A stretch of 54,875 bases of DNA from Virgibacillus oceani (GTDB lineage: Bacteria > Bacillota > Bacilli > Bacillales > Amphibacillaceae): the NCBI RefSeq assembly GCF_014638995.1, contig NZ_BMFR01000021.1, positions 1-54,875 of the forward strand. Reading direction: 5' to 3'. The notes under the pieces were generated by a model. The model had not been told where the DNA came from and did not search any database. It saw only the letters and a program-made list of their open reading frames with translations. The position numbers and the translations under genes are program-made. Below are positions 1-9,848 of this stretch, piece after piece (the stretch's first letter is position 1; every line of letters starts with the position of its first letter).

Positions 1-44
1 TTGTCTACATATGCAAATTACTAATTTACAGTTTCTGTAAGCTG

Positions 45-76
45 TGCAACGCTAGTGGGTCTGACCCCTTGTCCCG
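45..76. repeat. variant REP-like palindrome unit, left end
   Basis: Right half of the window's REP-like palindrome (GGGTCTGACCCC core, TTGTCCCG arm). The left arm is replaced by TGCAACGCTAG. The same 32-bp variant occurs inverted at 54749-54780 with one mismatch. It lies just before the ribosome site of the lytS-like gene. Confidence 0.8.
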
Positions 77-93
77 CTATAGGAGGTGAGGCA

Positions 94-1833
94 ATGCTGG
101 AGCTGCTTTTTATTATGCTTGAGAGGCTTGGAATTATTGTAACGATGGCATTTATATTAACGCGTTTTCGTTTTTTTCAGGATATGGTGCATCGGGATAG
201 CCTTAACAGGAAACAGGAATTTACAGCTATTTTATTTTTTGGCGTATTCGGAATAATTGGTACCTACTTTGGTGTTGCCTTTAATACGGAAACCCATTAC
301 TTTAATAGCTTCTCATTAGAATTGACATCCGATGAGGCAATTGCTAATTCACGCGTAATTGGTATTGTACTGGCGGGATTATTAGGCGGATACAAGGTTG
401 GTATCGGTGCAGGACTCATCGCAGGCATTCATCGGTTTACACTTGGAGGATTTACAGGAATAGCATGTGGACTCGCCACAATAGTAGCCGGAATTATTGC
501 TGGGGCTTTCCGTAAAAAAGGAAAACACGTAAAGCTTCCTGCAGCGTTTGGCATTGGCGCACTTGCCGAGACGATACAAATGGCTATCATACTGCTTATT
601 GCCAAGCCTTTTGACAAAGCCCTTCAGCTAGTTGATATGATTGGCATTCCTATGATTCTCGCAAACGGTGTTGGGACAGCCATATTCCTTTTAATCATCC
701 AAAATGTTGTAAATGAAGACGAAAAAACAAGTGCACAAGAAGCACAGAGAACATTGCGTATTGCAGACCAGACCCTTGGTTATTTGCGAAAAGGAATGAA
801 TCATCAATCAGCATTGGCAGTATGCGAAATCCTGTACAAGGAAGTTAGGCCAAGCGCTGTTGCCATGACCAATCAAACTACAATACTTGCCCATATTGGC
901 GCAGCCAGTGATCATCATACTGCAAATAGCCCTTTTCAGACACAGGCAACGCAAGAGGTTATACAGCATGGGGAATTAGTAATAGCGAATGATGATACCA
1001 TTCACTGCAGTAATGAAAATTGCCCACTAGGTGCTGCAATCATTGCTCCGCTAAAACAACGCGGTTCAACAATTGGTACACTAAAGCTTTATTTTAAATC
1101 GAAAAAAGAAATGACCAATGCCAGTGTCGAACTTATGTCTGGCCTAAGCTCTCTATTAAGTAACCAATTAGAAATTGCCGAGGCAGATCGTGCGATTCAA
1201 CTGGCTAAAAACGCAGAAATTAAAGCATTGCAGGCTCAAATAAGCCCGCACTTTTTGTTTAATTCATTGAATGTGATTGTTTCCCTGATCCGAATTGACT
1301 CACAAAAAGCAAGAAAGTTGTTAATGTCACTTTCTTATTTTCTGCGCAATAACCTGTCCGGTACGACCGTCAGCATGGTTTCACTAGAACAAGAGCTAAA
1401 GCATATTAAGGCCTACCTGGAAATAGAGGAGGCAAGGTTTGTTGATAAGCTTCAGATAGAATATGATGTAGATGACAATGTATTGGAAAAAAAGCTTCCA
1501 CCGCTTACATTACAGCCAATTGTTGAGAACGCAATCAAACATGGAATTAAAGATTCAAGCAAAGATGCACTTGTAAAAATCTCCATCCAAAATCACAGCG
1601 ATTTTATTGAAATTACTGTAAAAGACAACGGTAAAGGAATTGATCCCGAACTTGTTGCCGAACTAGGTACTGAGAAAATAGATTCGAAAACGGGTACTGG
1701 TATGGGATTATACAATGTGAACCGGCGGCTTATCATGACCTTTGGCGATAATTCGTGTTTACGAATTAAAAGTGAACTCGAAAAAGAAACGCAAATTTCA
1801 TTCAGAATTCCTAATAAATTGGAGGTGACATAA
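94..1833 (+). CDS. lytS: LytS/BtsS-type sensor histidine kinase
   Basis: 579-residue membrane sensor kinase of the LytS/BtsS/YpdA type. The N-terminal 190 residues are hydrophobic with several membrane segments (5TM-LYT type sensor). A GAF-like region follows, then a His_kinase domain with the phospho-acceptor in SPHFLFNSLN (His about 386), an N box around Asn479 (ENAIKHG) and a G-rich ATP lid (GTGMGLYNV). The start is the ATG at 94 after AGGAGGTGAG; an earlier in-frame start at 55 would lie in the repeat and has no ribosome site. The response regulator starts 2 nt after its stop. In E. coli, BtsS senses pyruvate and controls a CstA-family transporter; a CstA-family gene follows here, so pyruvate or a similar overflow acid is the likely signal (inference). 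Confidence 0.9.
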   Translation: MLELLFIMLERLGIIVTMAFILTRFRFFQDMVHRDSLNRKQEFTAILFFGVFGIIGTYFGVAFNTETHYFNSFSLELTSDEAIANSRVIGIVLAGLLGGYKVGIGAGLIAGIHRFTLGGFTGIACGLATIVAGIIAGAFRKKGKHVKLPAAFGIGALAETIQMAIILLIAKPFDKALQLVDMIGIPMILANGVGTAIFLLIIQNVVNEDEKTSAQEAQRTLRIADQTLGYLRKGMNHQSALAVCEILYKEVRPSAVAMTNQTTILAHIGAASDHHTANSPFQTQATQEVIQHGELVIANDDTIHCSNENCPLGAAIIAPLKQRGSTIGTLKLYFKSKKEMTNASVELMSGLSSLLSNQLEIAEADRAIQLAKNAEIKALQAQISPHFLFNSLNVIVSLIRIDSQKARKLLMSLSYFLRNNLSGTTVSMVSLEQELKHIKAYLEIEEARFVDKLQIEYDVDDNVLEKKLPPLTLQPIVENAIKHGIKDSSKDALVKISIQNHSDFIEITVKDNGKGIDPELVAELGTEKIDSKTGTGMGLYNVNRRLIMTFGDNSCLRIKSELEKETQISFRIPNKLEVT

Positions 1834-1835
1834 AA

Positions 1836-2561
1836 ATGACGCAAAAAATAAGAACACTAATCGCAGACGATGAACGATATGCACGAGAAGAATTAAAACA
1901 TTTATTATCACAATTTCCCGTTATTAACGTGATTGGGGAAGCTGATTCTGGATCTGATGCAATTATGAAATCACTAAAGCTTCAGCCTGATGTCGTATTC
2001 TTGGATGTGGAGATGCCTGAATTAAATGGAATGGACGTAGCAAAATCATTATGTGAGCTTAAAAAAGTGCCACTAATCATTTTTGCTACTGCCTATCCGC
2101 AATTTGCTGCTGAAGCTTTTCGACTCGAAGCAGTTGATTATATTCTGAAGCCATACGATGATGATCAGCTCCAGCAAGCCGTTAAACGAATCGAACGTAA
2201 GATTCTTCCCACACCAAAAGAAGAACATGCATTTGGAAAGCTGGCAATTGAAGCAGAGGGAGAAATTCACTATCTTTTCCCGGATGAAATCCTTTATATT
2301 TATCATGAAAATAAGTATTCAACGATCATAACAAAAAAAGAAACATTTCAGGTTAAGCTTCCATTAAAGGATTTAGAAAGCCGTTTAGCGCCTCACTCTT
2401 TTTTTCGGATACATAAAAGCTATCTCGTGAATTTACAATATGTTACAAGGCTAACCCCATGGTTTAACGGGGCCTTTCAGCTCGAACTGGATGGCATAGA
2501 TGAAAAGCTTTCCGTAAGCAGAAACTATGTAAAAGATCTGCGCAAGCGACTTGAATTATAA
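1836..2561 (+). CDS. lytT: LytTR-family response regulator
   Basis: 241-residue response regulator: receiver domain at about 5-120 with acidic pair ADDE, phospho-acceptor Asp57 (FLDVEMPE) and a conserved Lys (LKPY); LytTR DNA-binding domain at about 135-238 (FFRIHKSYLVNL is characteristic). Ribosome site GGAGGTGA overlaps the end of the kinase gene, so the two are translationally linked. LytTR regulators bind direct repeats, and the likely target is the cstA-like promoter immediately downstream. The symbol follows the B. subtilis lytST pair; btsR/ypdB would be equally defensible. Confidence 0.9.
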   Translation: MTQKIRTLIADDERYAREELKHLLSQFPVINVIGEADSGSDAIMKSLKLQPDVVFLDVEMPELNGMDVAKSLCELKKVPLIIFATAYPQFAAEAFRLEAVDYILKPYDDDQLQQAVKRIERKILPTPKEEHAFGKLAIEAEGEIHYLFPDEILYIYHENKYSTIITKKETFQVKLPLKDLESRLAPHSFFRIHKSYLVNLQYVTRLTPWFNGAFQLELDGIDEKLSVSRNYVKDLRKRLEL

Positions 2562-2615
2562 TTTAACAGCATCGTACAAAGCATATTAATTACAACAGAA
2601 CGCATCTTATACCAG

Positions 2616-2650
2616 CATTTTTACATGTTGCGACAAAATCAACATTTTTA
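2616..2650 (+). promoter_or_regulatory. direct repeat CATTTTTA, possible LytTR operator
   Basis: CATTTTTA occurs at 2616-2623 and 2643-2650, upstream of a TATACT -10-like box at 2664-2669. LytTR regulators use spaced direct repeats, but this 27-bp spacing is wider than the usual two-turn spacing, so the assignment is weak. Confidence 0.3.
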
Positions 2651-2663
2651 TGACATCTCCTTT

Positions 2664-2686
2664 TATACTGGATGAAAGCGAATACA
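2664..2686 (+). promoter_or_regulatory. -10 box and degenerate cre upstream of cstA
   Basis: TATACT at 2664-2669 is followed by TGAAAGCGAATACA (2673-2686), which fits the CcpA cre consensus TGWAARCGYTWNCW except at two central positions. Its place just after the -10 would suit catabolite repression by road-block. No convincing -35 is visible, as expected for an activator-dependent promoter. Confidence 0.35.
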
Positions 2687-2707
2687 TTCAGATCAAGGGG
2701 GATTAGC

Positions 2708-4159
2708 ATGTATACATTCATATTCGGAGTAGTACTATTAATAGTTGGCTATTTCACATATGGAAAATTTATTGAAAAACTGTTTGGAGTAAAAGAAGAG
2801 AGAAAGACACCTGCTTATACGAGTCAGGATGGTGTTGACTATTTACCAATGAACACACCGAAAAATTCACTTATCCAGCTGTTGAATATTGCAGGAGTCG
2901 GACCAATATTCGGGCCAATTATGGGAGCGCTTTACGGGCCGGTAGCATTCATTTGGATCGTCGTTGGCTGTATATTCGCCGGTGCGGTTCACGATTATTT
3001 AACAGGAATGATTTCTATTCGTAATCGCGGAGCCCATCTTCCTGAACTTGCAGGAAAGTTTCTTGGCAAATTTATGAAACACGTTGTAAACGCCTTCACA
3101 GTTTTACTGTTGCTTTTAGTTGGTACAGTATTTGTTACAGCACCTGCTGAATTGCTTCATGATCTAATGAATGGCTGGGCAGCAATGGGATACATTGTCG
3201 GAGCAATTTTTCTATACTATATTCTAGCAACGTTACTGCCAATCGATAAAATCATCGGACGTTTTTATCCTATTTTTGGTGCTTTATTAGTTATCAGTGC
3301 AATTGGTGTTGGAGCAGGCATGGTATTTACTGGGGCACCGATTCCTGAATTAACATTGGAAAACATGCATCCGGATAACGCACCAATTTTCCCATTATTA
3401 TTCCTAACCATTTCATGTGGTGCTTTATCAGGGTTTCACGCAACACAAACACCAATCATATCTCGGACAACTCAAAACGAAAAACATGGACGTAAGATTT
3501 TTTATGGCATGATGATCGCGGAAGGTATTATCGCTATGATCTGGGCTGCAGCTGGTATGAGCCTATTTAACGGGCCAACTGGATTAAATGAAATTCTAGC
3601 AAACGGTGGACCGGCAGCAGTTGTTAGTGAGGCGTCTACGATAATGCTTGGAGCTATAGGAGGAACACTGGCAATCTTAGGTGTAATTATTCTGCCAATT
3701 ACATCCGGTGATACTGCTTTTCGTAGTGCAAGAATGATTATTGCCGATTACTTTAACTATTCGCAAACGAAGATACTCAATCGTCTTTGGATTGCACTTC
3801 CATTATTCGTTATTTCGATTGCTTTAACACAAATTGATTTCACATTATTGTGGCGATACTTCTCCTGGGCAAATCAGTCAACCGCAGTAATCGCACTATT
3901 TATCGGGTCTATGTATCTATATATCGCAAGGAAAAATTATTGGGTGTCACTAATTCCAGGTGCATTTATGTTAATGGCAACGACAACGTATATTTTAAAT
4001 GCCAGTATCGGATTTGGATTATCACTTCGTACTTCCTATATTGGTGCCGCCATTATTTCAGTCATTCTAATAGCCATTTTCTTCTACGCGGCCAAAAATA
4101 CACGTACGAAGGATATCGCACTTGAAGAAGATGTATCGAAATGGAGTAAAACTGCATAG
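2708..4159 (+). CDS. cstA: CstA-family carbon starvation/pyruvate transporter
   Basis: 483-residue polytopic membrane protein with about a dozen hydrophobic segments, of the shorter Firmicute version of the CstA family (E. coli CstA and BtsT are about 700). Family signatures are VGPIFGPIMGALYGP near the N-terminus, a GAVHDYLTG segment, and SGFHATQTPIISR in the middle. Start chosen at ATG 2708, after AAGGGGG; an upstream in-frame ATG at 2672 lacks a ribosome site. CstA-family proteins import peptides or pyruvate. Linkage to the LytS/LytT pair argues for a pyruvate-type substrate here (inference). Confidence 0.88.
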   Translation: MYTFIFGVVLLIVGYFTYGKFIEKLFGVKEERKTPAYTSQDGVDYLPMNTPKNSLIQLLNIAGVGPIFGPIMGALYGPVAFIWIVVGCIFAGAVHDYLTGMISIRNRGAHLPELAGKFLGKFMKHVVNAFTVLLLLLVGTVFVTAPAELLHDLMNGWAAMGYIVGAIFLYYILATLLPIDKIIGRFYPIFGALLVISAIGVGAGMVFTGAPIPELTLENMHPDNAPIFPLLFLTISCGALSGFHATQTPIISRTTQNEKHGRKIFYGMMIAEGIIAMIWAAAGMSLFNGPTGLNEILANGGPAAVVSEASTIMLGAIGGTLAILGVIILPITSGDTAFRSARMIIADYFNYSQTKILNRLWIALPLFVISIALTQIDFTLLWRYFSWANQSTAVIALFIGSMYLYIARKNYWVSLIPGAFMLMATTTYILNASIGFGLSLRTSYIGAAIISVILIAIFFYAAKNTRTKDIALEEDVSKWSKTA

Positions 4160-4171
4160 TGGTTATCATGC

Positions 4172-4201
4172 AAAGCCGTCCCATTGATATAGGACGGCTT
4201 T
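4172..4201 (+). terminator. intrinsic terminator after cstA
   Basis: AAAGCCGTCC, 9-nt loop, then AGGACGGCTTT; the U-tract after it is short (TTTGTTAATT). It lies 12 nt after the cstA stop, between convergent genes, and could also serve the minus strand. Confidence 0.7.
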
Positions 4202-4299
4202 GTTAATTGAAGCATTACAAGGAGTGCAGCCTTGGCCTATGAACGTCAGCGTGCAGCTTCAGAAACCCCAAATCGCAAACTTGCAATAATAATATGTTT

Positions 4300-6066
4300 T
4301 TAAGCAATATTCCGTTTATGTTCGATAGCATTCAACCGTTTGTTATTCGTCGCAATAACATAAATAACAATCGCCCATATTATAACCGCAATTATCGAAC
4401 CAATGTTGAAAATTCCTTTATCGGCCGTCCACATGATTGAATAGCCAATAGAACCTAGCAATAACGCATAATAGAAAAATGGCACAAGCGTTTTCCGAAT
4501 TACGTGTCCCTCTTTTCCTACCAGACCGACAACGGCAGACGCAGCAACAACGTTATGCACACAAATCATATTGCCCGCTGCACCACCAACTGCCTGAAGT
4601 GCAACCATCCATGCCGGGTCACCTCCGATATTCTCACCTACACCGAATTGGAAGAGCGAAAACATCATATTACTGACGGTATTACTGCCCGCTACAAATG
4701 CACCTAATCCACCAATGAAGGTTGCAAAAATTGGATAAACGGAACCGGCAAGATCCGCAACACCCTCCGCTAATACGAGAGGCATTTTTTCGTAACCCGA
4801 TGCACCGCCACCTGAATTAAGAAATACTTGCACCATTGGAACAGTGAACACAAGAGCTGAACCCGCAGCAACCATTGTTTTACCGGAATCTTTCCAAGCC
4901 CTGGCGAATTCCCTTCCTTTCATTCCATGCATATAATATGTTACTACTGCAACAACGATAAAAATGAATCCTGGTGAAAAGAGAATTTCCCAGCTCGAGG
5001 ATATTTCCGTTCCAAAAATGTTTGGAATTGTAATCTTTGCGGACTTCAGCCAGTCACCAGCAACTGTTAACCTCGAAATTAATAAAAGAACAGCAATTAA
5101 AACATAAGGAGCCCATGCTCGCCACATACTAATCTTACCCGCATAGATATCACTTTGCTTAAGTTCAACACGACCAGTCCAAGTTGGGTCCCAGCGGTCT
5201 TTTGCCTCGAAATCCCAAATTTCATTTTCTTTAGGCATAAGAAAGCCTTTTTTAGCAGCAGGAATAACAATTGCTAAACCAAGTAAACCACCAATCATGG
5301 AAGGAAATTCAGGTCCCAGTAAATTTGCCACAATAAGATAAGGTATTGTCATTGCCAGGGAGGCAAATAATGCAAATTTCCAAACCTTTAATCCTTCACT
5401 GAACGATTTGTTTTTCCCAAAAAATCGTGTTAATATACCTACCAAAAATAATGGGATTAATAGTCCTGCAATCGTGTGAAGCAAGGCTACTTTTCCAGCT
5501 ACTCCAAATACAAAGTCGGAAACATTGGCAATTTGGGTAAGTGGCTCAATTCCTGTACCTACCCCAACAATCATCGGTGTACCGACAGCACCAAATGATA
5601 CTGGTGTACTTTGAATTACCATGCCGGAAACAACTGCAGCCATTGCTGGAAATCCGAGTCCAACCAGCAGCGGTACCGCAACTGCTGCGGGTGTACCAAA
5701 CCCTGCTGACCCTTCAATAAATGAACCAAAAAGCCATGCAATGATAATAACTTGAATGCGGCGGTCTGGGGTAATATCGGTAAAACCGCGTCGTATGGTG
5801 TGAAGCCCTCCGCTTTCTTGAAGTGTGTTCAAAAGTAAAATCGCACCAAAAATAATGAATAAAAGTGTAATAGCGACGATAAGACCATGAACAGATGCAG
5901 CAGCGACTTTCGGAAATGCTACATCCCATACGAAAAGTGCCAGTAATACGGCGACAATGTAGGAAAGCGGCATTGCTTTACTTGCTGGCCATTTAAGTCC
6001 GACTAGAAAAACAGCAACAACAATCACAGGAAGTAAGGCCAGAATAGCTAATGTTCCAGTGCCCAT
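4300..6066 (-). CDS. lctP: LctP/GlcA-family lactate/glycolate permease
   Basis: 588-residue integral membrane permease of the L-lactate permease family, which includes E. coli LldP (lactate) and GlcA (glycolate). It has many hydrophobic segments and family motifs such as [16 protein letters not shown] and [18 protein letters not shown]. Start chosen at ATG 6066 after GAGGGGG; an upstream in-frame ATG at 6129 lacks a ribosome site. It is the last gene of the glcE-glcF-glcD-FAA block, so glycolate is the best substrate guess, with lactate also possible. The symbol marks the family rather than a proven substrate. Confidence 0.88.
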   Translation of the reverse strand: MGTGTLAILALLPVIVVAVFLVGLKWPASKAMPLSYIVAVLLALFVWDVAFPKVAAASVHGLIVAITLLFIIFGAILLLNTLQESGGLHTIRRGFTDITPDRRIQVIIIAWLFGSFIEGSAGFGTPAAVAVPLLVGLGFPAMAAVVSGMVIQSTPVSFGAVGTPMIVGVGTGIEPLTQIANVSDFVFGVAGKVALLHTIAGLLIPLFLVGILTRFFGKNKSFSEGLKVWKFALFASLAMTIPYLIVANLLGPEFPSMIGGLLGLAIVIPAAKKGFLMPKENEIWDFEAKDRWDPTWTGRVELKQSDIYAGKISMWRAWAPYVLIAVLLLISRLTVAGDWLKSAKITIPNIFGTEISSSWEILFSPGFIFIVVAVVTYYMHGMKGREFARAWKDSGKTMVAAGSALVFTVPMVQVFLNSGGGASGYEKMPLVLAEGVADLAGSVYPIFATFIGGLGAFVAGSNTVSNMMFSLFQFGVGENIGGDPAWMVALQAVGGAAGNMICVHNVVAASAVVGLVGKEGHVIRKTLVPFFYYALLLGSIGYSIMWTADKGIFNIGSIIAVIIWAIVIYVIATNNKRLNAIEHKRNIA

Positions 6067-6200
6067 TTTTAATTCCCCCTCATAGAATGATTTATATGAA
6101 ACAACAGCATCAATTCCTGTTCTGTTCATGAATTGACTGCGGAATTGATATTGTTATATAACGAGATATTAGCCTTCTCTTCCTCTTGTTGTGTTCATAA

Positions 6201-6968
6201 TCAGCCTTGTTCTACAGGATTACGAAGCTCACCGATTTCAGCGATTTTACATACTATTTCGTCTCCGTCCTTCATCATTTCTGCACCAAGCGGACTTCCG
6301 GTTAAAATCACGTCGCCTGGCTCCAGTGTCATTACAGTGGAAAGGTATGCAATCATCCTTCTTAATGAAAAAATCATAAGTGATGTTTCGCTGTCTTGCT
6401 TTTTGTCTCCATTTAAATATGCTTCCACTCTGATCTTGTCTGGGTCAAGCTTTGTTTCGATGTATGGACCTAGCGGTGTAAAAGTGTCAAATGACTTTCC
6501 TATTGTCCAATGTCCAGCTTCATGAAAAAATTGCGGTGCTGTAACATCATTGGCGACGGTATAGCCGAAAATATAGTCTGTTACGTCTTTTTCCGGAATA
6601 TTTCTAGCACGTTTTCCAATTACCGCTGCAAGCTCAGATTCAAATTTTACTTCCTCTGCTTCTCCAGGAATGACGATCGGTTTCCCACTCCCAATTACAG
6701 AGGAAATCGGTTTATAAAAAAACACAGGAATTGCCGGCAATTCGATAGGCAACTCGTCTGTTTTCCCAACATAGTTCGCCCCAATGCCAATCACATGTCT
6801 TGGTGTGAGCGGTTCTAATAATTCAACTTGTTCAAAACGATGTATTATTTCTGTATGCATCCAATCAGAAAATATGTCACCCTCAATTTGCTGAAGGCCA
6901 TTATCTGTTACGATTCCTTGCAAGATTGTGCCATTAGTTTGTTTTTTAAATCTAGCAAATTTCATCAT
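6201..6968 (-). CDS. fumarylacetoacetate hydrolase-family protein
   Basis: 255-residue FAA-hydrolase-fold enzyme, the usual size of acylpyruvase or fumarylpyruvate hydrolase-like members. The core has GANYVGKTDE, the metal-site acidic pattern KFESELAAVIG, and the C-terminal segment GDVILTGSPLGAEMM. Start set at ATG 6968, placed 5 nt after AAGGAG; GTG 6974 overlaps the ribosome site and is less likely. It lies between glcD and the permease, with a REP-like palindrome in the gap before it. The role in glycolate use is unknown; clearing of an oxo-acid side product, such as oxaloacetate or an acylpyruvate, is a guess. Confidence 0.82.
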   Translation of the reverse strand: MMKFARFKKQTNGTILQGIVTDNGLQQIEGDIFSDWMHTEIIHRFEQVELLEPLTPRHVIGIGANYVGKTDELPIELPAIPVFFYKPISSVIGSGKPIVIPGEAEEVKFESELAAVIGKRARNIPEKDVTDYIFGYTVANDVTAPQFFHEAGHWTIGKSFDTFTPLGPYIETKLDPDKIRVEAYLNGDKKQDSETSLMIFSLRRMIAYLSTVMTLEPGDVILTGSPLGAEMMKDGDEIVCKIAEIGELRNPVEQG

Positions 6969-6981
6969 TTCCACTCCTTAC

Positions 6982-7010
6982 CGGGACAGAGGACCTGTCC
7001 CTCTGTCCCG
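6982..7010. repeat. REP-like palindrome between glcD and FAA gene
   Basis: CGGGACAGAGGACC and TCCCTCTGTCCCG arms form a 29-bp palindrome in the 44-nt gap between two co-oriented genes. It begins two bases past the glcD stop codon. Confidence 0.85.
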
Positions 7011-7012
7011 TC

Positions 7013-8452
7013 TCATCCTTGTTTGACCTCGACACACCGGCCGGGCTGCGGGAATAGTTTACCAGGGTTTAGCAGGTCGTCTGGATTGAATACTGCACGT
7101 ATGTTGGTTTGTGCTGCCATTTCTTCATCACTAAATATAAATCGCATTTCCGCTGACTTCTCAATACCTACACCGTGTTCACCAGTTATAGAACCGCCAA
7201 CATCAGCACATACCTTTAAACATTCCGAACCCGCTTTTGCAGCACGCTCGCTTTCCCCTGGAATACGTGCATCGAACAATATAAGCGGATGTAAATTTCC
7301 ATCACCTGCATGAAAAATATTTGCAATACGCAGATCATATTTTTTACTAATTTCAGCAATTCTGATTAGTACTTCAGGCAATCGTGTTCTAGGAATCACA
7401 CCATCTTGAACTAGGTAGTCAGGTGAGATTGCTCCCATTGCCCCGAAGCCCATCTTCCGGTTTGCCCACCATAGCCCGCGTTCTGCCTCATCCTTTGCCA
7501 CTTTTACTTCTCGTACATTATTGTGCTTGCATACGGTAAGGATTTCGTCAATTTGGTCATCGATTCCCGCTGCGATTCCATCCACTTCTATAAGCAGGAA
7601 CGCAGCAATGTCCAGCGGATGGCCAACTGGATAGGCAGCAGATTCAACACCTTCAATGGCTATGGAATCCATCATTTCAAGTGCAGCTGGAATAATGCCG
7701 GCTGCTATAATCTCCGAAACTGCTTGACTAGCATCATTTATATCATCATAATACGCAAGAACGGTTTTTTTACCTTCAGGATTCTTTAATACCTTTACTG
7801 TAATTTTGGTTACTATGCCAAGCGTTCCTTCCGAGCCTGTTAACAATCCAAGTAAATCATACCCCGGTTGATCAGGAATCCCATCTTCACCGATTTCAAC
7901 TACCTCACCGTTAGGAAGAACAATTTCAAGCCCCAGAATATGGTTTGTCGTTACTCCATACTTTAAACAATGCGCTCCACCTGAATTTTCAGCAACATTG
8001 CCACCAATCGTACATGCATATTGGCTGGAAGGGTCTGGTGCGTAATAATAGCCCTTATCAGAAATGGATTGTGTCAGCTTAAGATTAACAAATCCGGGCT
8101 CAATCACTGCTTTTCTATTATCCAAATCGAGGTGAAGCATTCGTTTCATCCGAACCAGACTAATGATGACCTCACCTCCGAGTGGTGTTGCACCCCCACT
8201 CAAGCCTGTTCCCGCCCCGCGTGCAATATAAGGAATTCTTTCCCGATTTAAACATCTTACAACCTGTGAAACATGTTCCGTATTTTTTACAAAAACGACC
8301 GCTTTCGGCATTCCTTTTGTCATTGTATAGCCGTCACATTCATAGGAAATAAGGTCTTCCTTCAAATAAAGTACTTCCCTTTCGCCAACAATATTCATTA
8401 ATTGCCGAACGACGGCATCTGGATTCACTTTATTGCGTTTTTTGCGTGCCAA
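7013..8452 (-). CDS. glcD: glycolate oxidase FAD subunit GlcD
   Basis: FAD-linked oxidase of about 479 residues. The N-terminal half is a FAD_binding_4 domain (GAGTGLSGGATPLGG, CTIGGNVAENSGG, LLGLLTGSEGTLGI). The C-terminal half is an FAD-oxidase C domain with HAGDGNLHPLI and GEHGVGIEK. It oxidises glycolate (or D-lactate) to the 2-oxo acid, passing electrons to GlcE/GlcF. The start is uncertain: AGGAGG is placed for a TTG at 8452, while GTG 8461 falls inside that ribosome site; there is no ATG nearby. It begins 12 nt after the glcF stop, as part of the glcEFD run. Confidence 0.92.
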   Translation of the reverse strand: MARKKRNKVNPDAVVRQLMNIVGEREVLYLKEDLISYECDGYTMTKGMPKAVVFVKNTEHVSQVVRCLNRERIPYIARGAGTGLSGGATPLGGEVIISLVRMKRMLHLDLDNRKAVIEPGFVNLKLTQSISDKGYYYAPDPSSQYACTIGGNVAENSGGAHCLKYGVTTNHILGLEIVLPNGEVVEIGEDGIPDQPGYDLLGLLTGSEGTLGIVTKITVKVLKNPEGKKTVLAYYDDINDASQAVSEIIAAGIIPAALEMMDSIAIEGVESAAYPVGHPLDIAAFLLIEVDGIAAGIDDQIDEILTVCKHNNVREVKVAKDEAERGLWWANRKMGFGAMGAISPDYLVQDGVIPRTRLPEVLIRIAEISKKYDLRIANIFHAGDGNLHPLILFDARIPGESERAAKAGSECLKVCADVGGSITGEHGVGIEKSAEMRFIFSDEEMAAQTNIRAVFNPDDLLNPGKLFPQPGRCVEVKQG

Positions 8453-8464
8453 ACCCTTCACCTC

Positions 8465-9847
8465 CTATGATTCTATCGATTTCCTTGCCTTCTCTTTATC
8501 CTTTTCATAAGCCCAATCTAGTAATTGGACGGTATGCACAACTTTTTCACTTCTTCCATGTTTTTGTACACCCATTGCGATTTGCAGCATGCAGCCTGGA
8601 TTCCCCATTGAAATCATCTCAACATCGTCAGGAACATCGTCAATTTTTCGATCAAGGAGTGCTCCTGCCATCTCAGGATGTGTAAGGTTATAGATTCCAG
8701 CACTGCCACAGCACCTGTCGGCATCAGGTAAATCTACCATTTCTACACCTGGGATATCCTTTAATAGCTGACGAGGTTCAAAGCGCACTCCCTGCCCGTG
8801 AGCTAAATGGCATGCATCATGGTAGGTAATTTTTGTTTTAACTTCTGATTTTGGACGTTTAAAGTCGTTGTCATACAAAAATTTGGACACATCTTCAACC
8901 TTTGCCGAAAACTCTTCCGCCAATGGGAGCATGTCAGGATCATTCCTGAAAAGTTCATGATATTCCTTTAGTGCACAACCGCAGCCAGCCGCATTTACAA
9001 GTACTTTATCGTAATCTTTAAATGCTTCCATGTTCCGCTTCGCTAACCTTTTCCCAGTTTCTCTGTCACCTGCGTGAACGTGAAGAGCACCGCAGCACCC
9101 CTGTTCTTTCGGAAGCCCGACTTCAAAACCATTATGTGTAAGTACACGTACAGTCGCTTCGTTGACGTCACTGAACATGACGTCCATTATACAGCCCGCA
9201 AGCATGCCTACCCGTTGCTTTGTCTCGCCTTCAGCTGGAACAACTTCCGGATATCTCCCTAATACAGGTTTTCCGACATCCGGGAGAATGGCTTCCATCT
9301 CTTTCAAGTGTTTTGGCATGACATTGAGCAAGCCTGTTTTTCTTGCAACACGCTGCATACCGCTTTTTTGGTAAAATCGCATTAATCCACCAAGTGTTTT
9401 CATTCGTTTCTGGTTCGGGAAAAAGCCCTGCAATGCCGTTTTGCTAAGGGCGCCTGAGAATCCTGTTAATGGCATTGCCTGGCGAATTTGCCCGCGCGCC
9501 TCTTCAATTAAACCTCCAACCTGGACGTCTGCTGGACATGCCGTTTCACAGGCACGACAATCGAGACAATCGAATACAGGTTTCGAAAAGGCATCATTTA
9601 CATCAATTTTGCCTTCTGCTACGGCTTTTATTAAATAGACACGTCCTCTAGGAGAATGCTGTTCCTCACCAGTTTCCTGATACGTTGGACAAGCCTCCAA
9701 ACACATGCCGCAATGAACACAATCGGCCCATTTCGTCGCATCTGGAAGATCGTCCCAAAGAAAATTTCCTAGCGTTTTCGTTTGACAGGGTGTATCATTT
9801 TTCTCCGAGTTCAACATAGCAGCCAGTCTGTTTTCTTCTGCATTCAT
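8465..9847 (-). CDS. glcF: glycolate oxidase iron-sulfur subunit GlcF
   Basis: 460-residue Fe-S protein with two ferredoxin-type clusters near the N-terminus (CVHCGMCLEACP and CLDCRACETACP) and two cysteine-rich CCG domains further on (QGCCGALHVHAG, DRCCGSAGIYN), as in GlcF and LutA/LldE relatives. It takes electrons from GlcD/GlcE to the quinone pool at the membrane. Start chosen at ATG 9847 after GGGAGGT; a start at 9865 would precede the ribosome site. The ATG sits 1 nt beyond the end of glcE, so translation is probably coupled. Confidence 0.92.
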   Translation of the reverse strand: MNAEENRLAAMLNSEKNDTPCQTKTLGNFLWDDLPDATKWADCVHCGMCLEACPTYQETGEEQHSPRGRVYLIKAVAEGKIDVNDAFSKPVFDCLDCRACETACPADVQVGGLIEEARGQIRQAMPLTGFSGALSKTALQGFFPNQKRMKTLGGLMRFYQKSGMQRVARKTGLLNVMPKHLKEMEAILPDVGKPVLGRYPEVVPAEGETKQRVGMLAGCIMDVMFSDVNEATVRVLTHNGFEVGLPKEQGCCGALHVHAGDRETGKRLAKRNMEAFKDYDKVLVNAAGCGCALKEYHELFRNDPDMLPLAEEFSAKVEDVSKFLYDNDFKRPKSEVKTKITYHDACHLAHGQGVRFEPRQLLKDIPGVEMVDLPDADRCCGSAGIYNLTHPEMAGALLDRKIDDVPDDVEMISMGNPGCMLQIAMGVQKHGRSEKVVHTVQLLDWAYEKDKEKARKSIES

Positions 9848-9848
9848 G

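Noticed and set aside
2616..2650. Firm assignment of a LytTR operator
   Set aside because: The 27-bp spacing of the repeats differs from the usual spacing, so it is kept only as a weak candidate.
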